Shown: in pieces, positions 33,437-42,151 of the stretch
How positions within the stretch are numbered: position 1 is the stretch's first letter
How the letters are laid out: every line of letters begins with the position of its first letter
Assembly (NCBI GenBank): GCA_043747555.1
Contig: JAYTOY010000070.1
Location: 1-64,000, forward strand
Length of the DNA: 64,000 nucleotides
Direction of reading: 5' to 3'
From: JAYWDA01 sp043747555
GTDB taxonomy: Bacteria > Bdellovibrionota > Bdellovibrionia > Bdellovibrionales > Bdellovibrionaceae
Translations under genes and position numbers: made by a program
Notes under the pieces: model-generated
The model's input: only the letters and a program-made list of their open reading frames with translations
Database searches by the model: none
What the model was told of the DNA's origin: nothing

Positions 33437-35299
33437 GTGAAGAAAACCGGACTTTCCCTACGTTACAAAATTCTGATCTTGCTGACGCTCATACCGTTGA
33501 TCACCTTGTCAGTCTATTTGGTCCTGGCGTTGCGAATTTTTGAACAAGATAAAATTGCCTATGTCTTTGATTCGACTAGCAATATGTCGTCATCGATGGG
33601 CAATCAGGTAAAGACTCAGCTGAACTCCATCCTTTCGTCCTGTAAACCAATTTTTCAGGACTATCTCGACGAAAAGTCGTTTACAAAGCTCAGTGAAAAT
33701 ATTTTTCGAAATGAGTTTTTTCTGGACCTAGTGATTGTCTACAGATGGGATGGATTTGCAAAAAAGTACGAAAAGATGGCGCTGTTAGAAAAAGATCCAC
33801 AAATGTTTGAAACTACCTACCAGCCTATTTCAGAGCAGATAAATCAATATTTGTTAGAAATGTACGGGCAAAATCGCTCCGTCAAAGTGCCTTTTCATGA
33901 CGACCGCATGATGCTTTTAGAAAAATTTGTGGATCCCAAATCCAAAGAGACTTTGATCTTCGTCGTCGTCTCAAAACTTTCAGAAACAGCCGAGATTTTT
34001 CGTTCAGCCTTGTCACAAAGGTTGTACCTCGTTGCGGGAGAAGGGTCGATTTTTTTTGGCCCTGCCGACGAAAATGAAAAAAATATCAATAATGTTTTTA
34101 CGGCCCCTTTTCTGACAGCAGGTGCGACAAAAATCTCTCAAGGTGCCCAAACGGGAAAGGATTCGTTGGGAAATGATATTCTGGCTTCATACTCAAGAGT
34201 GGGATTCGGCGATCTGATGGTCATTTCAACAGTTGATCGCGCTCATGCTTTATCGGCCATTCAGGTTTTGTTAAGGAAATCGCTGATCTTCTTTGTGATC
34301 TTAATTGCTATAACAGCCATAGTTAGTTTAATTGCGTCAGGCTCTATCACTCGGGCATTAACTTCGCTTTTTGATGCCACTCAAAAAGTTTCCGAAGGTG
34401 ATTTCAATATTCGGGTGAAAGTGGATTCTTCCGATGAAGTGGGTGCCCTGGCCGCTAATTTTAACATCATGGCCGAAGAAGTTTCGCGATTGGTTCTGCA
34501 AACTGCAGAAAAAGCTCGAATGGAAAATGAACTTCAAACTGCTCGAACAGTTCAGGAAACTCTTTTTCCGGAAAATAATGGCAAAGTAGGGCCACTTTCA
34601 ATTTCAGGTTTTTACGAGCCGGCCAGCGAGTGTGGTGGAGACTGGTGGCATTATTGTGAAGTGGGCGAAAAAAAGGTCTTCCTATGGATCGGAGATGCGA
34701 CGGGCCATGGAGCCCCTGCAGCGTTGATCACCAGTGCAGCAAAGTCAGCCTCCACAATTATCGAAAGACTGAACATTTCACCGGCAAAAGCGATGGAGCT
34801 TTTGAATCGTGCGATTTATGATGTCTCAAAGGGTCGTATCATGATGACCTTTTTCTTGGCCTGTTACGATCCAAAGACGGGTGAAATGACCTACTCGAAT
34901 GCTTCCCATGAAGCCCCTTACTTAATGAAAAAATCAGGCGATCAGCTGACAAAAAGCGACCTGATTCCCTTGAATGAAGTGAACAACCCAAGGCTAGGGC
35001 AGGGCAGGGACACAGTCTATGCGCAAACATCAGTCCGTTTAGAGCCGGGTGAAATGGTCTTTTTCTTTACAGATGGAATATCGGATATTCAAAACCCCGG
35101 GAATGAAGCTTGGGGCGAACGAAAATTTATTAGGGCTTTAGTCCAGGCCAATCATGATTTTCCGGGAACAACGGAGAGTGTTCAAAGATTTTCAAAGGCT
35201 TTCCAGGAACATCGTCAAGGGGCTCTTCTTATTGATGACGTGACGTTTTTTGTAGTGAAGAATGAAGGAATAGGCATCGAAGGGAATATTCATGGGTAA
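33437..35299 (+). CDS. Membrane-bound HAMP-SpoIIE serine phosphatase
   Basis: The 620-residue product has membrane segments at about 10-32 and 282-303 with an extracytoplasmic sensor region between them. A HAMP domain follows (about 303-355), then a coiled coil and a PP2C-type SpoIIE domain (about 390-610). Key residues are visible: GGDWWHYCEV, GDATGHGAPAALIT near residue 418, and FFTDGISD towards the end, with the metal-binding Asp residues. Such RsbU-like phosphatases dephosphorylate STAS-domain antagonists in partner-switching pathways. The STAS gene overlaps its 3' end by 8 nt, which supports a direct pair. It starts with GTG at 33437, 112 nt from the divergent FecR gene. Confidence 0.93.
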   Translation: MKKTGLSLRYKILILLTLIPLITLSVYLVLALRIFEQDKIAYVFDSTSNMSSSMGNQVKTQLNSILSSCKPIFQDYLDEKSFTKLSENIFRNEFFLDLVIVYRWDGFAKKYEKMALLEKDPQMFETTYQPISEQINQYLLEMYGQNRSVKVPFHDDRMMLLEKFVDPKSKETLIFVVVSKLSETAEIFRSALSQRLYLVAGEGSIFFGPADENEKNINNVFTAPFLTAGATKISQGAQTGKDSLGNDILASYSRVGFGDLMVISTVDRAHALSAIQVLLRKSLIFFVILIAITAIVSLIASGSITRALTSLFDATQKVSEGDFNIRVKVDSSDEVGALAANFNIMAEEVSRLVLQTAEKARMENELQTARTVQETLFPENNGKVGPLSISGFYEPASECGGDWWHYCEVGEKKVFLWIGDATGHGAPAALITSAAKSASTIIERLNISPAKAMELLNRAIYDVSKGRIMMTFFLACYDPKTGEMTYSNASHEAPYLMKKSGDQLTKSDLIPLNEVNNPRLGQGRDTVYAQTSVRLEPGEMVFFFTDGISDIQNPGNEAWGERKFIRALVQANHDFPGTTESVQRFSKAFQEHRQGALLIDDVTFFVVKNEGIGIEGNIHG

Positions 35300-35762
35300 G
35301 CTTGACTTTAAAATTGATAAAAATTCCGGAAATTTGAACATCCACATGGCGGGTACGATTGATGAAGATGTTGATTTTTCACAGATGAATTTAGGTGAGG
35401 CGCAAGAGATCGACTTGGAATTATCAGGAGTTAAAAGTATTAATTCTTGTGGAATCCGCGAATGGATCAAATGGATGGCGACCAACAAAAATGCAAAAAT
35501 TAAATTTAATCAGTGCCCCAAGGTGATTGTTGATCAAATCAATATGGTGGATGGCTTTTTGCCGCAAAATGGAAAAGTCAGTTCTTTCTTCGTTCCTTAC
35601 TATAATGATGATTCGGGATCAGAGAAAAATATTTTGTTTCGATATGGGACAGAGTTCACTGAAGGCGATTTTAAGCCACCCGCAGAAATTAAGGATGATC
35701 AGGGAAATAAAATGGAAATGGACGTTATTGAATCTAAGTATTTTAAATTCATTAAGCGCTAA
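35292..35762 (+). CDS. STAS-domain protein with Cys at the phospho-Ser position
   Basis: A 156-residue protein whose first 90 residues fit a STAS domain: an N-terminal beta strand, ELSGVKSINSCGIREWIKW, then a helix. In SpoIIAA-type antagonists the phosphorylated Ser is the second Ser of the DSSG turn; here the turn reads NSCG, with Ser52 kept and Cys53 in that place. The C-terminal 60 residues extend beyond STAS and may form a second beta domain. The gene overlaps the SpoIIE phosphatase by 8 nt, so it is the probable partner. No RsbW/SpoIIAB-type anti-sigma kinase lies nearby. Confidence 0.8.
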   Translation: MGKLDFKIDKNSGNLNIHMAGTIDEDVDFSQMNLGEAQEIDLELSGVKSINSCGIREWIKWMATNKNAKIKFNQCPKVIVDQINMVDGFLPQNGKVSSFFVPYYNDDSGSEKNILFRYGTEFTEGDFKPPAEIKDDQGNKMEMDVIESKYFKFIKR

Positions 35763-35825
35763 ACCTAAGTCTGGGTTCGTGCTTATTGCCTTCAGATAAC
35801 TTGCTGATTTCCCGATGCAATACCC

Positions 35826-37766
35826 GTGAGCGATGCAAAAGCAAATGTTCTACTTATTGGAAATGAACTCTCGTTAGGAGAGGCCATTAAAAACACCTTG
35901 ATCAGCGATGGCTATCAAGTATTTCATATTTTGCATCCTGATGAAGCGCAAGAAATTTTAAATGCTCACCGTATTGATATCATGCTCGTCGACTGCATGT
36001 TGCCCAAACTGAGTGGAGTTGATTTTGTTGAGCAGCTCAGGAAAAATTTCCCCACCTTAAAATTCAAAATTATTTTAATGAGTGGCATCTACACTGATAA
36101 AAATTTTATTCAGGAAGCCACAAAGCGAACTCAGGCTGTTGCTTTTATTAAAAAAGAAATTCCTTTTGAACATGCGCAGGTCTTGGAGGCTATTCATAAA
36201 ATCCCAAGTTCACGCCCTGCTGGGGAAGTCCCCATCAGGAAAGTTCTATATCAAATTTTTGAAAAAGAAAAAGTGACGACTCGAGAAAAACGAAAAATTA
36301 TTGAATCATTAGATGATGTCAGTGGCTTTGACCTTCCATTTATTTATTCGTTACTGGTTGAAACAAAAAGTTCTGGTTACCTGAATATTTACTATCAAAG
36401 TGGCGCCGTTTCTGGGATCGCTTTTGCTACTGGTAACATTGTTGGTGTGGATGTTGAAGATCAAACCACCTACCTTGGAAATTTATTGATTCAAAGCGGA
36501 TATGCAACTCCAAATGATGTGCAAAATGCCATCAAAGAAAAATCCAGCTTAAAATTGGGCCAAAAGTTGATTAAAGGAAATTTCCTAAGTCCCCATGCTT
36601 TTGATTTAGCTCTTTCTGAGCAAATGAACATTCGATTGTCGCGTACAATTGCAGATCATATGGTTAAAGTTAATTTTTCAAGCAGCGAGGTCGAAGTATC
36701 TTCTCCACACATCGACGCTGATCAACTTCTCAGTTTTTTACATGATTGGATTGTTTCTAAGCTTTCGGCCAACTGGTTAAAAACACTGTATATGATGTGG
36801 GCCGGTCACGCGATTGTAAAAACAGCTTTTTTTAGGACAGATCATCCAGCTTTGCAGATGTCCATGATCAAACAGTTAGATGGATTTATCACAGAAATCA
36901 ATAAAGGCACTAATATCAATAAGCTTTTATCTGAGAAACGCTATAATGAATCAGGTCTGTACAAGGCGCTTCATTTTCTGTTGACCAAGGGTTTGATTGT
37001 GTTCAGTAATGCCGCGACCTTTGCAACGGCTGGGGATCAAATGGCAGCCGTTCGCAAAGTCGCAGCGGACTTTAAGGGACGATCTCCCATAGAAATTTTA
37101 AATTTATTAAATATCTCAAGGCAGGGACAGAGCTCAAAAGAATCTTTAATTCGAGATTTTGTGCAGGTGATAGGACCAGAGCCGTCCTCGCAAAATAAAG
37201 AATTACATCAGGAATGGATCGCTGTTCATAAACAGTATGAGCAAGCTATCCTTCGCATGGGCGATGCTAATTTGATGGAGCAAATGACCTTAGCCAACCA
37301 AACTCGGGAAGCCGAACAAAAGTTAAAAGCTACACAAATCGTCGAAGAAGTGAAGCAGCTGCTTTTGATGAATATGTTTACTAAGGCTTATGAAAAGCTG
37401 AATGAAGCCTTGAGACTTTCAAGCCAAGTACCACAGGTTCATATATTTTTAGCCTGGGCCAAGTTGGGTCAACATGAACCCAATAAAAAAATTGCGAACC
37501 TAAAGGATATTGAGTTTGACCTTATGCAAGTTCCAGCAGAAGAGCGTTACGATGTTTTTTTTCCTTATGTCACAGGCCTTTACCAAAAAGTTCGTGGGGA
37601 TTTCAACTCAGCCAGTAAGTCTTTTAGTAAAGCAGTCGCTATCGACAGCACATTTATTCCTGCCCGTCGAGAAATCAGCGCTTTAGCCTCTGCGACAAAG
37701 AAACAAGATGTTCTTAATTTGGACTTAACAAAAATGGTTTCTGGATTTTTTCGTAAAAAAAGTTAG
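35826..37766 (+). CDS. Receiver-DUF4388-TPR signalling protein
   Basis: A 646-residue protein with an N-terminal receiver domain (about 1-120, Asp56 in VDCMLPKLSG). A DUF4388 domain follows (about 165-215: LPFIYSLLVETKSSGYLNI), then a GspE/MshE N-terminal-like repeat (about 216-280: YLGNLLIQSGYATP and KLGQKLIKGNFLSP). The C-terminal half is helical with a TPR-like region from about 515. MshE N-domains bind cyclic-di-GMP through an RLG motif; here the first Arg is Tyr and the second is Lys, so binding is doubtful. It starts with GTG at 35826, 63 nt after the STAS gene in the same direction, and overlaps the convergent surface-protein gene by 4 nt. Confidence 0.85.
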   Translation: MSDAKANVLLIGNELSLGEAIKNTLISDGYQVFHILHPDEAQEILNAHRIDIMLVDCMLPKLSGVDFVEQLRKNFPTLKFKIILMSGIYTDKNFIQEATKRTQAVAFIKKEIPFEHAQVLEAIHKIPSSRPAGEVPIRKVLYQIFEKEKVTTREKRKIIESLDDVSGFDLPFIYSLLVETKSSGYLNIYYQSGAVSGIAFATGNIVGVDVEDQTTYLGNLLIQSGYATPNDVQNAIKEKSSLKLGQKLIKGNFLSPHAFDLALSEQMNIRLSRTIADHMVKVNFSSSEVEVSSPHIDADQLLSFLHDWIVSKLSANWLKTLYMMWAGHAIVKTAFFRTDHPALQMSMIKQLDGFITEINKGTNINKLLSEKRYNESGLYKALHFLLTKGLIVFSNAATFATAGDQMAAVRKVAADFKGRSPIEILNLLNISRQGQSSKESLIRDFVQVIGPEPSSQNKELHQEWIAVHKQYEQAILRMGDANLMEQMTLANQTREAEQKLKATQIVEEVKQLLLMNMFTKAYEKLNEALRLSSQVPQVHIFLAWAKLGQHEPNKKIANLKDIEFDLMQVPAEERYDVFFPYVTGLYQKVRGDFNSASKSFSKAVAIDSTFIPARREISALASATKKQDVLNLDLTKMVSGFFRKKS

Positions 37767-39505
37767 AAATTAATTAAGTATCCCACATCTAACACAAATT
37801 GATTGGTGGGTTCGACAGGCACTGGATTCCAAGTCAACATTCGATAATGGGGCCCAAAGGTCAGCCAACTTTTATGACTGATCGGTGTGTAAAAGATTGT
37901 CTCAAGCTCGATCCAGCTCACAAGCTTAAAGTTATTAGTATCCGTGGCATTGCCCGACAGGTACGAGAGCTTAGTTTGATACCACTGAATCCAGCGAGGG
38001 AAAAAATCAGGGGAGGCTCGGAAGTCCCAGATCGACAGACCAAACGCTGTGCTAGAGACATCCATTCCTTTTACAAAAGCCACAGGTAAACCCAGTCCCC
38101 AAGTACCGTCTTGCAAAGGAAGGCCAGGGTTAAAGCGATATAAAAGTTCTAGCCGAGTTTCGTCATATTGTGGAAAACCGGTTTTATTCGTTAAATGAAT
38201 ATTTTCGTCCACCTCTAAACCCCAATTAAATTCGCTAATAAATTTTTGTAGCCACCACTGAAGTTTTAAATTTCCAATTGCCACGCCTGAGGGCGATTGG
38301 TACTGGAGGCCACCTTGAAAAATATAAGGGCTGCCGCGATAGATATCATATCGAGCGACATAGTTTTTTGAATCAGCAGAGATATTTAGGTAGTGTGAAC
38401 TATTGATGCCTTGAGGAAGATCGCGGAGCTCCCAGGTGAAAGAATTTTTGTTGCGGCTTCGTAATAAGTCCTTTGCATTGAGGGATCGTAAGCGAGTTCC
38501 TGTTGGGAATGTTCCCTGCAAGGTGATTGACGAAGAAAAAGTTTTATCAGGCGCAGCTCCAGCTAACAAAGGCCGTAAAATTTCTTTCGGAACATCGCCC
38601 TTAATAAAAAATTCTTGGCGCATAGGTATTCCACCGCCGCCCTTGAGGTAAATAACAGGACGATGAGTAGGAATTTCAATCTGCCAAAGATTTTCACCTA
38701 AAATCTTAACTTTGCTTGAATCGGCAGGCTCTGTTCCCGAAGCCGTCAAAATAAGAGTTTCACCATTTTCACTAAGCACTAAGTCTTTAAAATCAACTTC
38801 TTTGCGACGAGTTTCAATTTCAAGATAGGCTCCTGATTCAGCCGTCGACCTAAATAGGATATTTTGATTGATGTCATTGAGGACAACGATACCTTGTGGT
38901 CCAACGGGATTCCCATTTATTTCGACTGAGGCCTTTTTAGCAGTCGAGAGGCGATCTTTAACGATAATTTCTTTGTCGGCTGAAGAAACATAGAGTTCGC
39001 GGGAACAAAGGTATATTTTAGTCCTATCGGATGTCGCTGAAATGCAAAAATTGATAAAGGGCAAAGTCTTCATCGTGTTTAAAACTTCAGAGTCAACAAA
39101 GTCAGAGGTGAATTCCGCTAATTCAGCCCGAAGTTGAGTAAATTCAGTTGTTATGGGAGTGATCTTTATTTGTTTTTCAGTGATCGTATTTCTCCAAAGT
39201 GCCTTGCCATTATTGTTCATTAAGATAAGCTGGCCCTGAGATAACATCGCTGCTGGCCAAACGAATTTAATCCGATAGTTTTCGCTATTTCCCGATCGAA
39301 TCAATTGAAAATTAAAAGTTGAAGAATCAATTAAGATATCGCCAATCCGAATTCGTTCAGCATCCATTAAAGTGTATTCGAATTTTTGTGGAAGAGCTTG
39401 GGCGCCATTTCTATCAGCTTGAAATACTAAATTTTTCGACTTCTGCGGCCCAGCCAGCGCAGAGATTGAAATTGTCCAAAAAATAAGAGCCAGTTTCATA
39501 TTCAT
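37763..39505 (-). CDS. Exported outer-membrane protein, family shared with 16639-18609
   Basis: The product is 580 residues: signal peptide (about 1-18, SALA), a beta-rich N-terminal half, a Gly-rich GGGGIPM segment near residue 300, then a C-terminal barrel that ends GYLINF with a terminal Phe. It is the paralog of the 656-residue protein at 16639-18609, sharing FEYTLMDAE, SSSITLQG, the DIYRGSPYIF-type turn and the barrel end. No known family is recognised. It lies 46 nt after the P-loop gene, but a promoter (39514-39542) is also visible in that gap. An alternative ATG lies at 39499. Confidence 0.72.
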   Translation of the reverse strand: MNMKLALIFWTISISALAGPQKSKNLVFQADRNGAQALPQKFEYTLMDAERIRIGDILIDSSTFNFQLIRSGNSENYRIKFVWPAAMLSQGQLILMNNNGKALWRNTITEKQIKITPITTEFTQLRAELAEFTSDFVDSEVLNTMKTLPFINFCISATSDRTKIYLCSRELYVSSADKEIIVKDRLSTAKKASVEINGNPVGPQGIVVLNDINQNILFRSTAESGAYLEIETRRKEVDFKDLVLSENGETLILTASGTEPADSSKVKILGENLWQIEIPTHRPVIYLKGGGGIPMRQEFFIKGDVPKEILRPLLAGAAPDKTFSSSITLQGTFPTGTRLRSLNAKDLLRSRNKNSFTWELRDLPQGINSSHYLNISADSKNYVARYDIYRGSPYIFQGGLQYQSPSGVAIGNLKLQWWLQKFISEFNWGLEVDENIHLTNKTGFPQYDETRLELLYRFNPGLPLQDGTWGLGLPVAFVKGMDVSSTAFGLSIWDFRASPDFFPRWIQWYQTKLSYLSGNATDTNNFKLVSWIELETIFYTPISHKSWLTFGPHYRMLTWNPVPVEPTNQFVLDVGYLINF

Positions 39506-39513
39506 CTCGTGGT

Positions 39514-39542
39514 ATTGTGAGAGGGAAATTCTAAATGATCAA
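39514..39542 (-). promoter_or_regulatory. Sigma-70-type promoter, near-leaderless, minus strand
   Basis: Read on the minus strand: TTGATC (39542-39537), a 17-nt spacer, then CACAAT (39519-39514). Only 8 nt separate it from the ATG at 39505. The layout matches the promoter of the paralogous gene at 16639, with near-identical spacing to its ATG. Confidence 0.45.
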
Positions 39543-39551
39543 GAAAGATCC

Positions 39552-40154
39552 TTATTTTAAAAGCTCCTCGTGGATTTGATCGAGACTGTAGCCATCGAGT
39601 ATGGCTCTAATGACTTCTAAAGAAAGAGTCATTTTGGACATAAAGTCCTTATTCTGAGATACCACTAATCGGTGCGGGTGGCCGGACCAAGCTTTTTTTA
39701 TTTTGTCATTCAAAGCGGTGGCTTGATTGAAAGATTCTGTTCGAATTGGATTGCTGGTGTCATAATAAGGGCGCGAAGCCGTGTCTAGGTGAATCACCCA
39801 ACGATAACGAATCAGTTCTTTTTGCCGCGTTGTTTTCATGGTTTTAAAGAAGTGATTTTCTGATTTTGGCCAGTAGGCAATACTGTCCAACGAGCCTCGA
39901 TCGCAGATCACAAGTTTTGCTTTAGGATGCTCAGCTTCAATCAGGCTTTCTAATTCTTTTTGGACATTATAAATGGCGTTCTGGGCGTGCAATAGGCCGG
40001 CCTGAGATTTAATTCTAGGAAATCCGCCGCGATACAAGATGCTGGCAGCCTCAGGGACGACAGCAACAATGGAACCCATTTCTTTTTGCAAGGCCTCAAT
40101 CAGAGTTGTTTTTCCTCCAGAAGGGCCACCAGTAATCACGATTTTATGAGACAT
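39552..40154 (-). CDS. P-loop ATPase of the AAA_28 / NadR-kinase-like group
   Basis: A 200-residue cytoplasmic protein with a Walker A motif GGPSGGKTTL at residues 8-17 and a Walker B-like VICDRGSLDS near residue 85. This arrangement is typical of the AAA_28 family, related to the ribosylnicotinamide-kinase domain of NadR and to the eukaryotic Ttd14 nucleotide-binding protein. The substrate is unknown. It starts 19 nt after the PLD gene on the minus strand, so the two are probably one transcript. Confidence 0.82.
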   Translation of the reverse strand: MSHKIVITGGPSGGKTTLIEALQKEMGSIVAVVPEAASILYRGGFPRIKSQAGLLHAQNAIYNVQKELESLIEAEHPKAKLVICDRGSLDSIAYWPKSENHFFKTMKTTRQKELIRYRWVIHLDTASRPYYDTSNPIRTESFNQATALNDKIKKAWSGHPHRLVVSQNKDFMSKMTLSLEVIRAILDGYSLDQIHEELLK

Positions 40155-40173
40155 TATTTTGCATCATAGCGGT

Positions 40174-41346
40174 TTACAGCAAATAGCGCAAACGAAAGGC
40201 CATGCGAGATAATAAGCGGCGGACCCACGAAGCGGATTGGTAGATATTAATGTCAAAAGGGAGGGAGTTTTTTAAATCTATTTCCCACTGCTTTTGAATT
40301 TGCTCCATCGCCTTTGAATTATTAAGTACAACTTCCAATTCCAAGTCGTGAAAGACACTTCGGTAATTTAAATTTGTTGAACCAACTGTCACCCAATCAT
40401 CGATCATCATGACTTTTGCGTGCAGGATAGACATTTGATATTCAAAAATATTAACGCCCGAGACCGATAGGTTATGGGCCAGCTCAAAAGCAGCGAACTT
40501 TACAAAAGGGACATCTGTCTGACCAGGGACCAGAATCTGGACAGAAACGCCTCGTTGCGCTGCTTTTTTTAACGCTTTAATCAGCGATCGGTGGGGTAAA
40601 AAATAGGCCGTTGTTAACCAAACTCGTTGTTCAGCATGACGAATGCGCCGAAGCAGGTCCCGGTTCAGGCGCCAACGTTCTTTCAATCCGGTGTTAAGGC
40701 GCACTAATGATTTTCTTGGATCATAATATTTTAAAATGGGTGATTTTTTTCGTAAGCGCAAATCGCCTAATTTATGGGCACGAATCCAGTCATAGTTAAA
40801 AGCTTGTGACATGATTTCAACCTCCGCCCCTTCAATCCCGACAGCGGTGTCGCGCCACGCTTTTAAACCTTGAGCTCTTCGTGAATGAACTTGGGTCCAA
40901 TTCATACTTCCAACAAAAGCCCATCTTGAGTCGACAACCACCATTTTGCGATGATTGCGTCGGTTCAACTTACGGAGCAAGCGAATCAAGCTTAAGGCAT
41001 AGGCTAAGAATATTTTGCGAGAGGCTCTCTGAGCAAAAGGAAAGGGCTCGTAAATTCTAAATTCAAGGTCGTTGCGCGAGCAAAAGCCAGCAAGATCAGG
41101 AATAGATTGATAAGAGCCAAAGCCATCAACAAGAATTTGAACCCTGACGCCGCGGGAGCGAGCTCGAACCAGCTCATCAAGAAGGACGCGAGTGACTGAA
41201 TCAATGTTCAGGATATAAACTTCGACTTGAATGTGTTGCTGAGCATTGCGAAAAGTCTTCTGTAATTCAGAAAAATACAGATCACCCGTAGGGAAAACCT
41301 CGATGTTGGTCCAGTTTTTTTCAAGATATTCTGTTCGGGCCAACAA
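40174..41346 (-). CDS. Phospholipase D / cardiolipin synthase-family protein
   Basis: Two complete HKD motifs are present in the product of about 390 residues: HRKMVVVD with GSMNW, and HAKVMMID with GSTNL. The spacing matches bacterial cardiolipin synthases of the ClsB type, which lack N-terminal membrane helices. It may join phosphatidylglycerol into cardiolipin or act as a phosphodiesterase; PLD motifs alone do not decide. The start is a TTG. GAGGTGAT favours the second of two TTG codons (41343). It diverges from the exported protein at 41427 and leads the P-loop gene. Confidence 0.88.
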   Translation of the reverse strand: MLARTEYLEKNWTNIEVFPTGDLYFSELQKTFRNAQQHIQVEVYILNIDSVTRVLLDELVRARSRGVRVQILVDGFGSYQSIPDLAGFCSRNDLEFRIYEPFPFAQRASRKIFLAYALSLIRLLRKLNRRNHRKMVVVDSRWAFVGSMNWTQVHSRRAQGLKAWRDTAVGIEGAEVEIMSQAFNYDWIRAHKLGDLRLRKKSPILKYYDPRKSLVRLNTGLKERWRLNRDLLRRIRHAEQRVWLTTAYFLPHRSLIKALKKAAQRGVSVQILVPGQTDVPFVKFAAFELAHNLSVSGVNIFEYQMSILHAKVMMIDDWVTVGSTNLNYRSVFHDLELEVVLNNSKAMEQIQKQWEIDLKNSLPFDINIYQSASWVRRLLSRMAFRLRYLL

Positions 41347-41426
41347 TCACCTCAAAATTTGATGCAGAGGGTACAATGTATCAAATTGGTCGACATAAAA
41401 AAATGATTTTTGTTCAATAGAAGTCC

Positions 41427-42131
41427 ATGAAAAATATTATATGCTTATTTGCCTTATTATTGCAGCCTCAAGTTTTTGCCGCGGACGTTGATTCAGCCGA
41501 AGCTAAAGCCACGGATCCTAAAATAACTGTCGTTTACTTTGGGAAAGGCACGGATCAAGAGTTCAATGAAAAAATAAAACCAACTTTTAATGAAAATTCA
41601 CAGTGCAAAAACTGTGAGATCATTAACTTTACACCCTATGACTCGAATCAAAAGTACGATGAAAGTCAGTTGATGGATAAAGTCGCTCAGATTGAAAAAA
41701 AAGGACAAATTATTTTTTTCGACTGGAACGACAAAGCCACGACAAAGCTTGATGCCCTCATTCCAGAACTTCAAAAAATAAAAAGTCGCGGTCAAATTCT
41801 TGTGGCGTCGGCAGGGGCCCCTAGTTCGGCCGACAAATCATGCCCCCTTTACCAAACTCTTTTTGGTAAAGTCGATGATGCGATTATCGTTGGTGAGCTG
41901 ATTCAAAACGATATTTTATGGCCAAAATGTTTTTTTGGACCTGAAATGCTGACGGCGGTACGCCCCCCCAGAGATCGCACGGGGCAGGGAATTGGACCTT
42001 TAATTTTTGTGGCCCGCTTTGCTGGACGATTTAATAAAAGAAAGCCCGAAGAATGGCCGGCCTATTTAAAATCCAAAAAAGCAAAAACTAAACGTATTTG
42101 GCCTGAAGTGGAAGAGTTCTTTCCGCGGTAA
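41427..42131 (+). CDS. Exported protein of unknown function, possibly subtilase-like fold
   Basis: The 234-residue product has a signal peptide (about 1-18, VFAAD). The mature part reads as an alpha/beta fold: ITVVYFGKG, then IIFFDWNDK, then ILVASAGAPSSADKSCPLY and DDAIIVGEL. The last two resemble the strands around the subtilisin catalytic region, but no Asp-His-Ser triad can be identified. Four Cys are present, two of them in a CKNC pair. It converges on the metallo-beta-lactamase gene. I cannot name a function. Confidence 0.65.
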   Translation: MKNIICLFALLLQPQVFAADVDSAEAKATDPKITVVYFGKGTDQEFNEKIKPTFNENSQCKNCEIINFTPYDSNQKYDESQLMDKVAQIEKKGQIIFFDWNDKATTKLDALIPELQKIKSRGQILVASAGAPSSADKSCPLYQTLFGKVDDAIIVGELIQNDILWPKCFFGPEMLTAVRPPRDRTGQGIGPLIFVARFAGRFNKRKPEEWPAYLKSKKAKTKRIWPEVEEFFPR

Positions 42132-42151
42132 ATAAGATTAATAGACTCGAA

